A DNA stretch of 36,291 nucleotides. It comes from an uncultured Pelagibacteraceae bacterium. Lineage in GTDB: Bacteria > Pseudomonadota > Alphaproteobacteria > Pelagibacterales > Pelagibacteraceae. Position numbers and translations under genes: made by a program. Positions 1 through 8,136 of the stretch are shown here, one piece after another (within the stretch, counting starts at the first letter, position 1; each line of letters begins with the position of its first letter). Where the stretch lies: contig CACLGJ010000011.1 in NCBI GenBank assembly GCA_902606445.1, positions 1 to 36,291 of the forward strand. The letters are read 5' to 3'. Below the pieces are notes generated by a model. The model was not told where the DNA came from. It ran no database searches and was given only the letters and a program-made list of their open reading frames with translations.

Positions 1-93
1 ATTCATCAATTTTAAAACTTATCATTGTCTTTTTTAGCTTTTTTTGTATTGTCCGATCTTTAAATTTTATTAACCAACAAATTTAAGGTAATT

Positions 94-2199
94 ATGAGCA
101 CATCTGTAGAGTCAATACTTTTATACACAATTGGAGCCGGTTTTTTATCTATAGTCTATGGATACTTAACTGGTAAAAATATTCTAAATTTAAGTGCAGG
201 GAATTCAAAAATGCAAGAGATTGCTTCAGCCATTCAAATTGGTGCTAAGGCTTATTTAGCAAGACAATATAAAACTATTGCAATTGTTGGTGTTGTTGTT
301 TTAGTGATTGTTAGTGTTGCTTTTAGCCCTCTAGTAGGATTAGGTTATTTAATCGGTGCAACTTTATCTGGTATAGCTGGGTATGTAGGAATGTTAGTTT
401 CAGTCCAAGCCAATGTTAGAACTGCTGAAGCTTCTAAAAAAGGTCTTGCTCAAGGACTTTCAGTTGCTTTTAAGTCTGGAGCAGTAACAGGAATGTTGGT
501 AGCAGGTTTAGCATTATTGGCTATTGCAGTTTATTATTATCTTTTATTAAAATTTAATATTAATGAAAGAGAAATAGTAAATGCACTTGTTGCATTAGGA
601 TTTGGTGCTTCACTAATTTCTATATTTGCTCGACTTGGTGGTGGAATTTTTACGAAAGGCGCCGATGTGGGTGCCGATTTAGTTGGAAAAGTTGAAGCTG
701 GAATACCTGAAGATGATCCCAGAAATCCAGCAGTAATTGCTGATAATGTTGGTGATAATGTCGGTGATTGTGCAGGTATGGCGGCAGATTTATTTGAAAC
801 TTATGCTGTAACAATTGTTGCAACAATGGTTCTTTCATCAATTTTCTTTGTTGGTGATACTAATATGATGATTTATCCATTAACAATAGGGGGAGCCTGT
901 ATATTAACATCAATTATTGGAACATTTTTTGTTAAGTTAGGAAATACTAATAATGTAATGAATGCTTTATACAAAGGTTTTGTTGTCTCTGCAATTGCAT
1001 CACTTGCTATTTTGTATCCAGTTACAGATTATGTAATTGGTTTTACAAATGAATATACTGTAAATAACAAAACTTTTAACGGCTTAAGCTTATATTATTG
1101 TGGTGTAATCGGTTTGGTAATTACTGGTTTATTGATTTGGATTACAGAGTATTACACAGGAACTAATTATCGTCCAGTAAGATCTGTTGCAGCATCATCC
1201 ACCACAGGCCATGGAACTAATGTAATTCAAGGTCTTGCAATATCAATGGAAGCTACAGCGATCCCAGCACTTATTATTGTCAGTGGAATTCTTTTAACGA
1301 ATTATATTGCTGGTCTTTTTGGTATAGCTATTGCCGTTACAACAATGTTAGCTTTAGCGGGTATGGTTGTTGCATTAGATGCTTATGGTCCAGTAACAGA
1401 TAATGCTGGTGGGATTGCAGAAATGTCTAATTTAGATAAGAAAGTAAGAAAAACAACTGATGCTCTTGATGCAGTAGGTAATACTACAAAAGCTGTAACC
1501 AAAGGTTATGCAATTGGTTCAGCAGGTTTAGGCGCTTTAGTTTTATTTGCTGCATATACAGAGGATATTAAACATTTTTCTAAAGAGGCTGGTTCTGCTT
1601 TAGAAGGCATAGTTGTAACCTTTGATCTTTCAAACCCTTACGTAGTTGTAGGATTATTAATTGGAGGTATGCTTCCATATTTATTTGGTTCAATGGGCAT
1701 GCAAGCTGTGGGAAGAGCAGGCGGTGCAGTTGTAATTGAAGTAAGAAGACAGTTTAAAAAATTTCCAGGCATAATGAAAAGAAAACAAAAACCTGACTAT
1801 GCTAAATTAGTTGATCTTCTTACAGTCGCTGCAATTAAGGAAATGATAATTCCATCATTACTCCCTGTATTATCTCCAGTAGTCCTATATTTTATAATCT
1901 TAGCTATTGGTGGTCAAGTGGCTGCTCTTGCCGCTGTAGGTGCAATGTTGTTGGGTGTAATTATTACAGGTTTATTTGTTGCTGTCTCGATGACTGCTGG
2001 TGGTGGTGCATGGGACAATGCCAAAAAATACATTGAAGATGGTAATCATGGAGGTAAAGGTTCTGAAGCTCATAAAGCAGCAGTAACAGGCGATACTGTT
2101 GGAGACCCTTACAAAGATACGGCAGGTCCCGCTGTTAACCCAATGATTAAAATAACTAACATTGTGGCTCTATTACTTTTAGCTGTAATTGCTAGATAA
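94..2199 (+). CDS. hppA: Membrane-bound proton-translocating pyrophosphatase, K+-independent type
   Basis: Integral inner-membrane enzyme that hydrolyses pyrophosphate and pumps protons. The 701 residues match the family's usual length, with hydrophobic segments throughout. The pyrophosphate/Mg site is visible: [13 protein letters not shown] near 191-203, then DDPRNP and [19 protein letters not shown] near 207-235, [12 protein letters not shown] near 429-440, and [15 protein letters not shown] plus [18 protein letters not shown] near the C-terminus. In the motif [10 protein letters not shown] (about 462-471) a Lys and a Thr three residues later occupy the positions known in this family to distinguish K+-independent from K+-dependent enzymes, so the K+-insensitive subtype is inferred. 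The ATG is preceded by AAGG at 85-88, a reasonable ribosome binding site. It converges on bamE with an 11-base gap. In alphaproteobacteria hppA commonly lies beside bamE, as here. Confidence 0.98.
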   Translation: MSTSVESILLYTIGAGFLSIVYGYLTGKNILNLSAGNSKMQEIASAIQIGAKAYLARQYKTIAIVGVVVLVIVSVAFSPLVGLGYLIGATLSGIAGYVGMLVSVQANVRTAEASKKGLAQGLSVAFKSGAVTGMLVAGLALLAIAVYYYLLLKFNINEREIVNALVALGFGASLISIFARLGGGIFTKGADVGADLVGKVEAGIPEDDPRNPAVIADNVGDNVGDCAGMAADLFETYAVTIVATMVLSSIFFVGDTNMMIYPLTIGGACILTSIIGTFFVKLGNTNNVMNALYKGFVVSAIASLAILYPVTDYVIGFTNEYTVNNKTFNGLSLYYCGVIGLVITGLLIWITEYYTGTNYRPVRSVAASSTTGHGTNVIQGLAISMEATAIPALIIVSGILLTNYIAGLFGIAIAVTTMLALAGMVVALDAYGPVTDNAGGIAEMSNLDKKVRKTTDALDAVGNTTKAVTKGYAIGSAGLGALVLFAAYTEDIKHFSKEAGSALEGIVVTFDLSNPYVVVGLLIGGMLPYLFGSMGMQAVGRAGGAVVIEVRRQFKKFPGIMKRKQKPDYAKLVDLLTVAAIKEMIIPSLLPVLSPVVLYFIILAIGGQVAALAAVGAMLLGVIITGLFVAVSMTAGGGAWDNAKKYIEDGNHGGKGSEAHKAAVTGDTVGDPYKDTAGPAVNPMIKITNIVALLLLAVIAR

Positions 2200-2210
2200 A
2201 TTTTTTATAA

Positions 2211-2672
2211 TTAGTTGCCGATCCTCTTTTTACCTAGTGGATCGTCAACTTTTTGTATTACAGAATTAAGAAAATTATAAATAAATGATTTTTTCTCATA
2301 ATTTATTTTAGTGATACTTTCCTCGAATTTAATTTTTTTCATGTCATTTTTGTTATAAAATTTTTTACTTAAAAGTATTCCAGTATTATCAATTTCTAAG
2401 ACTAAAACATTATTTGTAATCAAATCTTTTTTACCTAATTTAGTAAGTTTTGAACTACTAGTTTTACGTTCAATATATATATAAACATCGTTATCAAAAG
2501 TACTTTTTGTAGAAGGTGGACCAACAATAGCAAATATGTCATTTTTATTTGTTTCATTGACTTTTAGTTTAGCTTGTTTTTTTTCAAGATTATGCACACC
2601 ATGATGCATAATAACTTTTTGCAATGAACAACTTGATAATAATATAATTGATAGTAATAATAATTTTTTCAT
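2211..2672 (-). CDS. bamE: Outer membrane assembly factor BamE (SmpA/OmlA family) lipoprotein
   Basis: Predicted small lipoprotein of the BAM complex that inserts beta-barrel proteins into the outer membrane. The N-terminus is a lipoprotein signal with lipobox LSSC (Cys15). The core holds the BamE-like pattern KVNETNKNDIFAIVGPPSTKSTFDNDVYIYIE (about 37-68), in which a G-x-P turn precedes a 'y-Y' strand. A lysine-rich tail follows. At 153 residues it is in the usual range. The start codon (2672-2670) overlaps the ATG of the divergent downstream neighbour by two bases. Assignment rests on the signal, the core pattern and the conserved position between hppA and the cytochrome chaperone gene; sequence divergence is high. 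Confidence 0.85.
   Translation of the reverse strand: MKKLLLLSIILLSSCSLQKVIMHHGVHNLEKKQAKLKVNETNKNDIFAIVGPPSTKSTFDNDVYIYIERKTSSSKLTKLGKKDLITNNVLVLEIDNTGILLSKKFYNKNDMKKIKFEESITKINYEKKSFIYNFLNSVIQKVDDPLGKKRIGN
2619..2648 (+). promoter_or_regulatory. Candidate promoter for the chaperone-rpmF-plsX operon, inside bamE
   Basis: TTGCAA (2619-2624), an 18-base spacer and TATAAT (2643-2648) lie 23 bases upstream of the ATG at 2671. The start site would be near 2655. Because bamE begins at 2672, this promoter must lie within bamE codons. Chance matches are common in AT-rich sequence. Confidence 0.4.
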
Positions 2673-3141
2673 GAAGACTGATTATATAAATTTTTATAAT
2701 AATTTGATAAAATTAACTACTAATAAATCGCTTTACAAAGAGTTAAAAAATAAACAAGATTCATTTGGTGATCGGCTATCATTATTTTTATTTCATTTTG
2801 CTTTTATACTAAAAGAGTTTAAAAATGACGAAAATAATAAGGAATTACAAGATTTATATGATTTTAATTTTAGACAATTAGAATTAAGCATTAGAGAAAT
2901 AGGCTATGGAGATCAGTCAATTAACAAGAAGATGAAAGATTATATAAATACTTTTCATGCAATAATTTCGGAGATACATTTTTGGGATAATATGAAATTT
3001 GAAAAAAAAAGAGATTGTGTAGGCGTTTTTCTTCAAAATTTCAATAATACCGAATATTTAGTAAATTATTTTGATAATTTTAAGGATGATCTAAAAAAAA
3101 ATAATTTGAAATCATTCATAAAAAGTGTAAATACTCAATAA
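2671..3141 (+). CDS. Ubiquinol-cytochrome c chaperone family protein (Cbp3/UQCC1-like)
   Basis: Probable assembly factor for the cytochrome bc1 complex. The 156-residue, mostly helical protein carries the family core: [19 protein letters not shown] (about 32-50), then [38 protein letters not shown] (about 62-99), corresponding to the family's 'F..md..LRE.GvGD..v.k' signature. No signal peptide is visible. It is the standard neighbour of bamE in alphaproteobacteria. Its stop is only two bases before rpmF; in many relatives a DUF177 (YceD-like) gene lies between them and is missing here. The ATG overlaps the bamE ATG on the other strand (CATG), and no Shine-Dalgarno sequence precedes it. Confidence 0.85.
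   Translation: MKTDYINFYNNLIKLTTNKSLYKELKNKQDSFGDRLSLFLFHFAFILKEFKNDENNKELQDLYDFNFRQLELSIREIGYGDQSINKKMKDYINTFHAIISEIHFWDNMKFEKKRDCVGVFLQNFNNTEYLVNYFDNFKDDLKKNNLKSFIKSVNTQ
2681..2710 (-). promoter_or_regulatory. Candidate sigma70-type promoter for bamE, inside the chaperone gene
   Basis: On the minus strand a -10 hexamer TATAAT (2686-2681) lies 18 bases after TTATCA (2710-2705), which matches four of six bases of the -35 consensus. The transcript would start around 2674, leaving a leader of about two bases before the bamE ATG. Perfect -10 boxes arise often by chance in DNA this AT-rich, so this is a candidate only. Confidence 0.4.
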
Positions 3142-3143
3142 TT

Positions 3144-3326
3144 ATGGCAGTTCCAAAACGTAAACAAACACCATCTAGAACAGGGATGAGAAGAGCCAAA
3201 AACATGAAATTTTCTTCAAAAAATATTATTGAAGATAAAAAATCAGGCGAGTACAGGCTTTCCCATCATTTAGATTTGAAAACGGGTATATACAAAGGTC
3301 GTCAAGTTTTGGACCCAAAAGAATAA
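3144..3326 (+). CDS. rpmF: 50S ribosomal protein L32
   Basis: Small basic component of the large ribosomal subunit. The N-terminus [18 protein letters not shown] is the classic L32 start. The rest matches the long alphaproteobacterial form without the four zinc-binding cysteines ([21 protein letters not shown]). At 60 residues it is complete. It sits two bases after the chaperone gene and 24 bases before plsX, the common rpmF-plsX pairing of ribosome and phospholipid genes. Confidence 0.98.
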   Translation: MAVPKRKQTPSRTGMRRAKNMKFSSKNIIEDKKSGEYRLSHHLDLKTGIYKGRQVLDPKE

Positions 3327-3350
3327 TTATTTTATAAATAACTATAACTA

Positions 3351-4352
3351 ATGTCATCCATGATTAAAATTGCAGTAGATGCAATGGGAGGAGACAACTC
3401 ACCAAAAAAAATAATTGATGGTGTAATTCATCATCATACAAATAATGAAAATGTTTTTTACAAATTCTTTGGTGATGAAGAACAAATAAAAAAATTTTTA
3501 GATAATAAGATCAAAAAAGATAAATTTGAAATCGTTAATACTTTAAATAAAGTTTCAAGTGAAGATAGCCCATTAGAAGCAGCAAAAAGAGGTAAAGATA
3601 CTAGTATGTGGTTAGCTGTTGAAAGTGTTAAGAAAAAAGATTGTGATATTGTTATCTCAGCAGGAAATACAGGTGCTTTATTAGTTATTTCTAAATTAAA
3701 TCTTAAAATGATTGAAAATATAGACAAGCCTGCCTTATCTGCTCTATGGCCTAATAAAAAGGGTATGAGTGTAGTCTTGGATCTAGGTGCAAATATTGAA
3801 TGTAGTTCAAAAAATTTATTTGATTTTTCAATAATGGGAGCATCTCTTTATAAATCTTTATATATAAATGAAATACCAAAAGTTGCTTTGTTAAATATTG
3901 GTTCTGAAGAATTAAAAGGAAATGAAACAATTAAAGAAACATATAAAATATTAAATGATAAAAAATCTGAAGATTATAAATTTTTAGGTTATATCGAAGG
4001 AAATGAACTAATGAATGGAAATGTAAATGTAATCGTCTCTGATGGATTTACTGGGAATGTTGCTCTTAAAACAGCAGAAGGAACTGCAAACTTTATTACC
4101 AACGAATTAAAAGAGGCTTTAGGTGGATCACTTATAGGTAAAATTTCCTCACTTTTAAATATTTCAAATTTAAAAAAGTTTAAAAAAAGACTCGATCCAA
4201 GATTATATAATGGTGCTATATTTATTGGTTTAGATTCCCCAGTTGTTAAAAGCCATGGTGGAACAGATTATATAGGCTTTTCTAATTCTCTTGAAGTTTG
4301 TTGTAAAATAATTAAAGGTAACTTAATAGATAAAATTAAGAGAAATATTTGA
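3351..4352 (+). CDS. plsX: Phosphate acyltransferase PlsX
   Basis: Peripheral membrane enzyme that converts acyl-ACP to acyl-phosphate, the first step of the PlsX/PlsY phospholipid route. It begins MSSMIKIAVDAMGGDNSPKK, the family signature, and has SAGNTGALL (about 104-112), KPALSALWP, VLDLGAN and SDGFTGNVALK motifs. The 333 residues are full length. A second ATG three codons in (3360) is an alternative start. The stop (4350-4352) abuts the ihfA start; fabH, which follows plsX in many bacteria including most alphaproteobacteria, is absent at this place. Confidence 0.97.
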   Translation: MSSMIKIAVDAMGGDNSPKKIIDGVIHHHTNNENVFYKFFGDEEQIKKFLDNKIKKDKFEIVNTLNKVSSEDSPLEAAKRGKDTSMWLAVESVKKKDCDIVISAGNTGALLVISKLNLKMIENIDKPALSALWPNKKGMSVVLDLGANIECSSKNLFDFSIMGASLYKSLYINEIPKVALLNIGSEELKGNETIKETYKILNDKKSEDYKFLGYIEGNELMNGNVNVIVSDGFTGNVALKTAEGTANFITNELKEALGGSLIGKISSLLNISNLKKFKKRLDPRLYNGAIFIGLDSPVVKSHGGTDYIGFSNSLEVCCKIIKGNLIDKIKRNI

Positions 4353-4354
4353 TA

Positions 4355-4654
4355 ATGAGAATTAATTTAACTAAAAAAGATTTAGTTAACTTAATTTATA
4401 TGCAGTTAGGATTTTCTAAAAAAATTTCAGAAAACTTAATTGAAGATTTTTTTCAAACAATTATAGAAAATTTATCTAAAGAAAAAACATTAAAAATATC
4501 TAAATTTGGTACTTTCATGATAAGACAAAAAAAATCAAGACTTGGTAGAAATCCAAAGACTAAAGAAGAGAAAATTATATCAGAGAGAAATGTAGTTTTA
4601 TTTAAACCGTCAAAAGAGTTTAAAAAACTTGTTAATTTTACAAATAATGAATAA
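4355..4654 (+). CDS. ihfA: Integration host factor alpha subunit (HU/IHF family)
   Basis: DNA-bending protein of the HU/IHF family. The N-terminus LTKKDLVNLIYMQLGFSKKISENLIEDFF matches the IHF-alpha dimerisation helices, and KFGTFMIRQKKSRLGRNPKTKEE holds the DNA-binding arm with the GRNPKT signature. I chose ATG 4355; an in-frame TTG at 4349 would add two residues and overlap the plsX stop. Position after plsX and before a MerR gene is typical of alphaproteobacterial ihfA. A single HU-like gene could serve as HU or IHF, so the subunit name is less certain than the family. Confidence 0.9.
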   Translation: MRINLTKKDLVNLIYMQLGFSKKISENLIEDFFQTIIENLSKEKTLKISKFGTFMIRQKKSRLGRNPKTKEEKIISERNVVLFKPSKEFKKLVNFTNNE

Positions 4655-5018
4655 GTCTGATTTTGCGTATAAAACAATTAGTGAAGTAACAAAAATACTA
4701 AATTTAAAAAGTAGATCTGGTCAAAAAATACCCACTCATACAATAAGGTTTTGGGAAAAAGAATTTAAACAAATTAAACCAAAAGTTTTAAATGGAAATA
4801 GAAGATACTATGACAAAAACGATATAGATCTTTTGAAAAAAATTAAATATCTTCTTAAAGAACAAGGATTAACTATTAATGGTGTAAAAAAAGTACTTAA
4901 TTCAAGTAATTCTAATGTGCTTGACGAAATTTCAAATAAAACTATAAGAACTAATAATTTAAGAAACAAAATTAGTAATATATCTAATATTATTAAGGAC
5001 TTAAAAAAATTAAAATAA
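4647..5018 (+). CDS. MerR-family transcriptional regulator
   Basis: Small DNA-binding protein of 123 residues. The winged helix-turn-helix is at the N-terminus: YKTISEVTKILNL, then THTIRFWEKEFKQIKPKVLNGNRRYYDKNDIDLLKKIKYLLKEQGLTINGVKKVL, the MerR pattern with RFWE and RRYY. The C-terminus is a short helix without metal-binding cysteines. An upstream GTG-type start at 4629 is possible, but ATG 4647 gives the natural N-terminus and overlaps ihfA by 8 bases. Conserved linkage with ihfA is known in alphaproteobacteria; the effector is unknown. Confidence 0.9.
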   Translation: MNKSDFAYKTISEVTKILNLKSRSGQKIPTHTIRFWEKEFKQIKPKVLNGNRRYYDKNDIDLLKKIKYLLKEQGLTINGVKKVLNSSNSNVLDEISNKTIRTNNLRNKISNISNIIKDLKKLK

Positions 5019-5019
5019 T

Positions 5020-5211
5020 ATGGCAAAAAAAACACACGTAAAAGTTAGATTAGTTCCTGAAACAAAACCCGATAGTCCTTTTTTCTATTATGTAAAAAAG
5101 CCTGCAGGTGGTGAAAAAGCTAAGATAAAATTAAAAGCAAAAAAATATAATCCTGCTACAAGAAAACATGAAGTATTTGTTGAAAAAAAACTTCCACCCC
5201 ACAGTAAATAA
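5020..5211 (+). CDS. rpmG: 50S ribosomal protein L33
   Basis: Small basic protein of the large subunit. It starts MAKKTHVKVRLVPETKPDSPFFYYVKK, equivalent to the usual MAKK..I.IRLVSTA.TG.FYVT.KN, and ends with YNPATRKHEVFVEKKLP, matching YDP..RKHV.F.E.K. At 63 residues it is slightly longer than the common 55, with an insertion in the middle (PAGGEKAKIKLKA) and a PPHSK tail. It follows the MerR stop by one base and converges on the chorismate mutase gene with no base between the two stop codons. Confidence 0.93.
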   Translation: MAKKTHVKVRLVPETKPDSPFFYYVKKPAGGEKAKIKLKAKKYNPATRKHEVFVEKKLPPHSK

Positions 5212-5502
5212 TTATTTTTTTTTAAAGTTTCTTCTCTCAAAATCAATGTAAGACCAAATCATATTTTTCCATATTCGATTTGTTATCTTTGGATCAACAT
5301 TTAATGTTTTTGATTTCATCTTAATTTTTTTAAGAATAAATTTTATACGTTTTTTATCAACAATTTCTTTTTTAAATTCTTTTAATTTCAAAACCTCTTT
5401 TACAAGATAAGTTCTGTATTTAATCAAAGATAGTAGGCTGTTATCTAATTTATCTAGTTTTGATCTAATTATTTTAAGTTTTTTTTTGTTTTTAGGCGAC
5501 AT
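5212..5502 (-). CDS. Chorismate mutase, AroQ class
   Basis: Predicted cytoplasmic enzyme converting chorismate to prephenate for Phe/Tyr synthesis. The 96 residues follow the all-helical AroQ plan: IRSKLDKLDNSLLSLIKYRTYLVKEVLKLK (about 11-40, with the catalytic Arg of helix 1 and the Lys near 40), IVDKKRIKFILKKI (the 'DpaRE' helix) and NRIWKNMIWSYIDFE at the C-terminus. The Glu of the usual DxxRE motif reads as Ile in DKKRIKFIL, a departure from many relatives. No pathway neighbour is adjacent. The gene is convergent with rpmG. Confidence 0.85.
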   Translation of the reverse strand: MSPKNKKKLKIIRSKLDKLDNSLLSLIKYRTYLVKEVLKLKEFKKEIVDKKRIKFILKKIKMKSKTLNVDPKITNRIWKNMIWSYIDFERRNFKKK

Positions 5503-5545
5503 TTAATTTATTGGATTAATTAATAATTATTATATTTATTTAATC

Positions 5546-6571
5546 ATGTACAGTCAGAATAATCATTTAAATTTAATGCTTAAAATTTGGATGTTATCGT
5601 TATTATTGTTAATTACTCTAATTATATTGGTTGGTGGACTTACTAGATTAACTGATTCAGGTTTGTCAATTACAACATGGGAATTATTTGTAGGCACATT
5701 ACCTCCTTTATCGAATGAGAAGTGGATAGATTATTTTAATCTTTATAAAACTATACCTGAATATAATGAACAAAATTTTGATATGACTCTAAGTGAGTTT
5801 AAAGTTATTTTTTGGTGGGAGTGGGCTCATCGTCAATTAGGTAGACTAATTGGATTGTTAGTTTTATTACCAATCATTTACTTTACAATAAGAAATGGTT
5901 TATGGATTTTAAAAGAGTATTTAATAATTTTTTTATTGGTATGTTTCCAGGGATTTATTGGCTGGTATATGGTTTCAAGTGGTTTGATTGATAGAGTAGA
6001 TGTAAGCCATTATCGATTATCATTACATTTGGTTACAGCATTTATTATTTTATCTATAGTTTTTTGGAAATTTCTTAAATTAACTAATTTAAAAGAAAAT
6101 CAAATTATAATTAAGTTAAATTCACTTAAATTTTTTCTTTTATTAATATTTTTGCAACTAATTATAGGAGCTTTTGTTTCAGGTATGGACGCAGGTAAAA
6201 TTTATAATACGTGGCCCCTTATGGGGTCCACATATTTTCCAAATGACAGTAATTTTGTTGAATTTCTTAATTTAAAAGTATTTGATAATCCATCTATAGT
6301 ACAATTTGTTCACCGAAATTTAGCTTATCTTATTGTTTTTATTTATCTGTATATACTTTATTCGGTATTTAAAAATGGAAATATTAGATTAAGATTTCCA
6401 ATTTTAATTATTGGATTAAGTTTATTGTTTCAAATATTCTTAGGTATATTCACAATTTTATCTGGAGTAAAAATGTTTTATGCATCATTACACCAGATAA
6501 ATTCTATTATTATAATTCTTTCAACTCTATATTTTCTTTATATAACAAAATATCAAGAGATAAATAATTAG
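5546..6571 (+). CDS. ctaA: Heme A synthase (COX15/CtaA family)
   Basis: Inner-membrane enzyme that oxidises heme O to heme A for cytochrome c oxidase. The 341-residue protein has about eight membrane segments in two related halves. Signatures are GGLTRLTDSGLSITTW (about 30-45), WWEWAHRQLGRLIG (His95), VSHYRLSLHL (His155, His161), FVSGMDAGKIYNTWPLMG, VHRNLAYL and LHQINS; the paired histidines are the heme ligands and active-site residues. Length and type fit the alphaproteobacterial COX15-like form. It converges on metY with a 29-base gap. Confidence 0.96.
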   Translation: MYSQNNHLNLMLKIWMLSLLLLITLIILVGGLTRLTDSGLSITTWELFVGTLPPLSNEKWIDYFNLYKTIPEYNEQNFDMTLSEFKVIFWWEWAHRQLGRLIGLLVLLPIIYFTIRNGLWILKEYLIIFLLVCFQGFIGWYMVSSGLIDRVDVSHYRLSLHLVTAFIILSIVFWKFLKLTNLKENQIIIKLNSLKFFLLLIFLQLIIGAFVSGMDAGKIYNTWPLMGSTYFPNDSNFVEFLNLKVFDNPSIVQFVHRNLAYLIVFIYLYILYSVFKNGNIRLRFPILIIGLSLLFQIFLGIFTILSGVKMFYASLHQINSIIIILSTLYFLYITKYQEINN

Positions 6572-6600
6572 TTTCTAATTTTTGACATTACAATTTCAAA

Positions 6601-7929
6601 TTAACTAACAGCTTTTAAACTACCTTTTGAAGATTTATTCAAAGCTTGGTCTAAATCATCGATAATATCGTCAATGTGCTCGATACCAATGCACAATCTT
6701 ACATAACTTTGAGTTACTCCTGTAGCAGCAAGTTCTTTTTCATTTAATTGGCTATGAGTAGTGCTGGCTGGGTGAATAGCTAAACTTCTTGCATCTCCAA
6801 TATTTGCAACGTGATAAAACATTTTTAAAGACTCTATAAATCTTTTACCAGCTTCAATTCCCCCTTTAAGTTCAATGCCTACCATTGGTCCATTTCCGCC
6901 TCTTAGATATTTTTTTGCTCTGTCTGCTATAGGTTTATCATGTTCAGTAGAATAAATTACTTTAGTTACTTCTTTATGATTTTTAAGGAACTTGACAACA
7001 GACTCAGCATTAGAACAATGTTGTTTCATTCTTAATGCTAAAGTTTCAAGGCCCTGAATAATAGCAAAAGCGTTATCAGGTGAACATGCTGAACCTAAGT
7101 CTCTTAATAAACAAACTCTAGCCCTAACTGCAAATGGAATATTTGCTCCAGTTAGTTCAGGTACAGCTTTGCCCCAAATTGCTCCACTATAACTAGCATC
7201 TGGTTCATTAAATAATGGTTGTCTTTTTGGATCTGCTGTCCAATCAAAATTACCACTATCAACAATACTTCCTGCAATAGCAGTACCATGTCCTCCAATA
7301 TATTTTGTGAGTGAATGAATTACTATAGCAGCGCCGTGCTCAATCGGTTTACATATAACTGGTGCAGCAGTGTTATCCATTATAAGAGGTATGTTATATT
7401 TTCGACCAATATCAGAAACTTCTTTAATTGGGAATACTCTCAAATATGGATTAGGTAAAGTTTCTCCATAAAAAGCTCTAGTTTTATCATCAATTTTTTT
7501 TTCAAAGTTTTTAGGATCTTTTGGATCTGCATACCTTATTTCAATACCAAGTTTACTTAAAGTATGATTAAATAAAGATACTGTTCCACCATATAGGTCT
7601 GTAGAACTTACAATATTATCACCAGCCTGGGCAACATTTAACACTGAGAATAATGATGCTGTTTGTCCAGAAGATACTGTTAAACAAGCCAAGCCTCCTT
7701 CAAGTGCTGCAATTCTTTTTTCCAGTACATCATTTGTAGGGTTCATTATCCTTGTGTAAATATTACCGAATTCTTTTAGTGCAAAAAGATTTGCTGCATG
7801 ATCTACACTATTAAATTGATAAGATGTAGTTCTGTAAATTGGAACTGCTACAGCATTAGTTGCAGGATCACTTCTATAATCTCCACCATGTATTGCTATG
7901 GTTTCGGGGTTGTTTCTTTTTTTAGTCAT
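6601..7929 (-). CDS. metY: O-acetylhomoserine sulfhydrylase (PLP-dependent)
   Basis: Cytoplasmic PLP enzyme of the Cys/Met metabolism family; it joins O-acetylhomoserine and sulfide to give homocysteine. The pyridoxal lysine is Lys209 in IHSLTKYIGGHG; other marks are TRIMNPTNDVLEKRIAALEGG (about 59-79), SSGQTASLFS, DLYGGT, PLIMDNTAA, and the C-terminal VRLCIGIEHIDDIIDDLDQAL. Its 442 residues fit the longer MetY type, not cystathionine gamma-synthase. It has a good ribosome site (GGAG, 7937-7934) that lies within the leader pseudoknot described separately. The substrate could also be O-succinylhomoserine, which sequence alone does not exclude. Confidence 0.95.
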   Translation of the reverse strand: MTKKRNNPETIAIHGGDYRSDPATNAVAVPIYRTTSYQFNSVDHAANLFALKEFGNIYTRIMNPTNDVLEKRIAALEGGLACLTVSSGQTASLFSVLNVAQAGDNIVSSTDLYGGTVSLFNHTLSKLGIEIRYADPKDPKNFEKKIDDKTRAFYGETLPNPYLRVFPIKEVSDIGRKYNIPLIMDNTAAPVICKPIEHGAAIVIHSLTKYIGGHGTAIAGSIVDSGNFDWTADPKRQPLFNEPDASYSGAIWGKAVPELTGANIPFAVRARVCLLRDLGSACSPDNAFAIIQGLETLALRMKQHCSNAESVVKFLKNHKEVTKVIYSTEHDKPIADRAKKYLRGGNGPMVGIELKGGIEAGKRFIESLKMFYHVANIGDARSLAIHPASTTHSQLNEKELAATGVTQSYVRLCIGIEHIDDIIDDLDQALNKSSKGSLKAVS

Positions 7930-7934
7930 TTTAC

Positions 7935-7992
7935 TCCTTTTTTAGTGCTTTAACTTTATGTAAGGCGCACAATACAGTTCAAATGCCTACCG
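7935..7992 (-). promoter_or_regulatory. Second SAM-II/SAM-V type aptamer, embracing the metY ribosome binding site
   Basis: Downstream of the first element, GUAGGC (7990-7985) can pair with GCCUUAC (7966-7960, one U bulged). The loop block CUGUAUUGUGC (7977-7967) can pair with GCACUAAAAAAGG (7948-7936) in a pseudoknot: GUGC with GCAC, U/A triples, CU with GG. The second strand runs into AAAGGAG, the metY Shine-Dalgarno, 5-10 bases before the ATG. Ligand binding would therefore hide the ribosome site, so control of translation is inferred. Which of the two elements is SAM-II and which SAM-V needs a covariance-model match. Confidence 0.78.
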
Positions 7993-8009
7993 ATTACGTT
8001 ATGAAAATT

Positions 8010-8053
8010 CCTTTTTAGCAGTTTTATGCCCGCAATAGGATCAAATCGGCAAA
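8010..8053 (-). promoter_or_regulatory. First SAM-II/SAM-V type riboswitch aptamer of the metY leader
   Basis: On the minus strand UGCC (8051-8048) can pair with GGCA (8030-8027) as P1. The loop contains CCUAUUGC (8039-8032), which can form the H-type pseudoknot with GCUAAAAAGG (8019-8010): GC/GC, the A-rich U.A triple region and CC/GG. The pair of conserved blocks, C-C-x-UAUUGC and GCUAAAAAGG, is the recognisable core of the SAM-II/SAM-V superfamily known from alphaproteobacterial and Pelagibacter methionine genes. No U-tract terminator follows before the second aptamer. Confidence 0.8.
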
Positions 8054-8098
8054 TTCATATTTATCATAAAGGTAAGTAATTGCAATATAATTATCAAA

Positions 8099-8126
8099 TT
8101 GACTTTAAACTTAATAATAGTATTAA
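8099..8126 (+). promoter_or_regulatory. Candidate promoter for rplM-rpsI-argC
   Basis: TTGACT (8099-8104), a 16-base spacer and TATTAA (8121-8126) lie just upstream of the rplM ATG at 8137. The start site would be around 8133, giving a leader of only a few bases. The first hexamer matches five of six consensus bases, which is the best reason to report it. Confidence 0.45.
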
Positions 8127-8136
8127 TCCTGGCACA

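Noticed and set aside
650-841. Reverse-strand open frame inside hppA
   Set aside because: Shadow frame of a conserved membrane protein, His/Leu/Gln-rich with no domain. The same applies to other long frames opposite real genes.
8001-8020. Intrinsic terminator between the two metY aptamers
   Set aside because: The GGAAUUUUC segment has no preceding G/C-rich hairpin and only four U residues, so transcription termination by the first aptamer is not supported by sequence.
8080-8136. Extended N-terminus for ribosomal protein L13
   Set aside because: The added residues are not L13-like, start from a TTG codon and cover the best promoter candidate for the operon.
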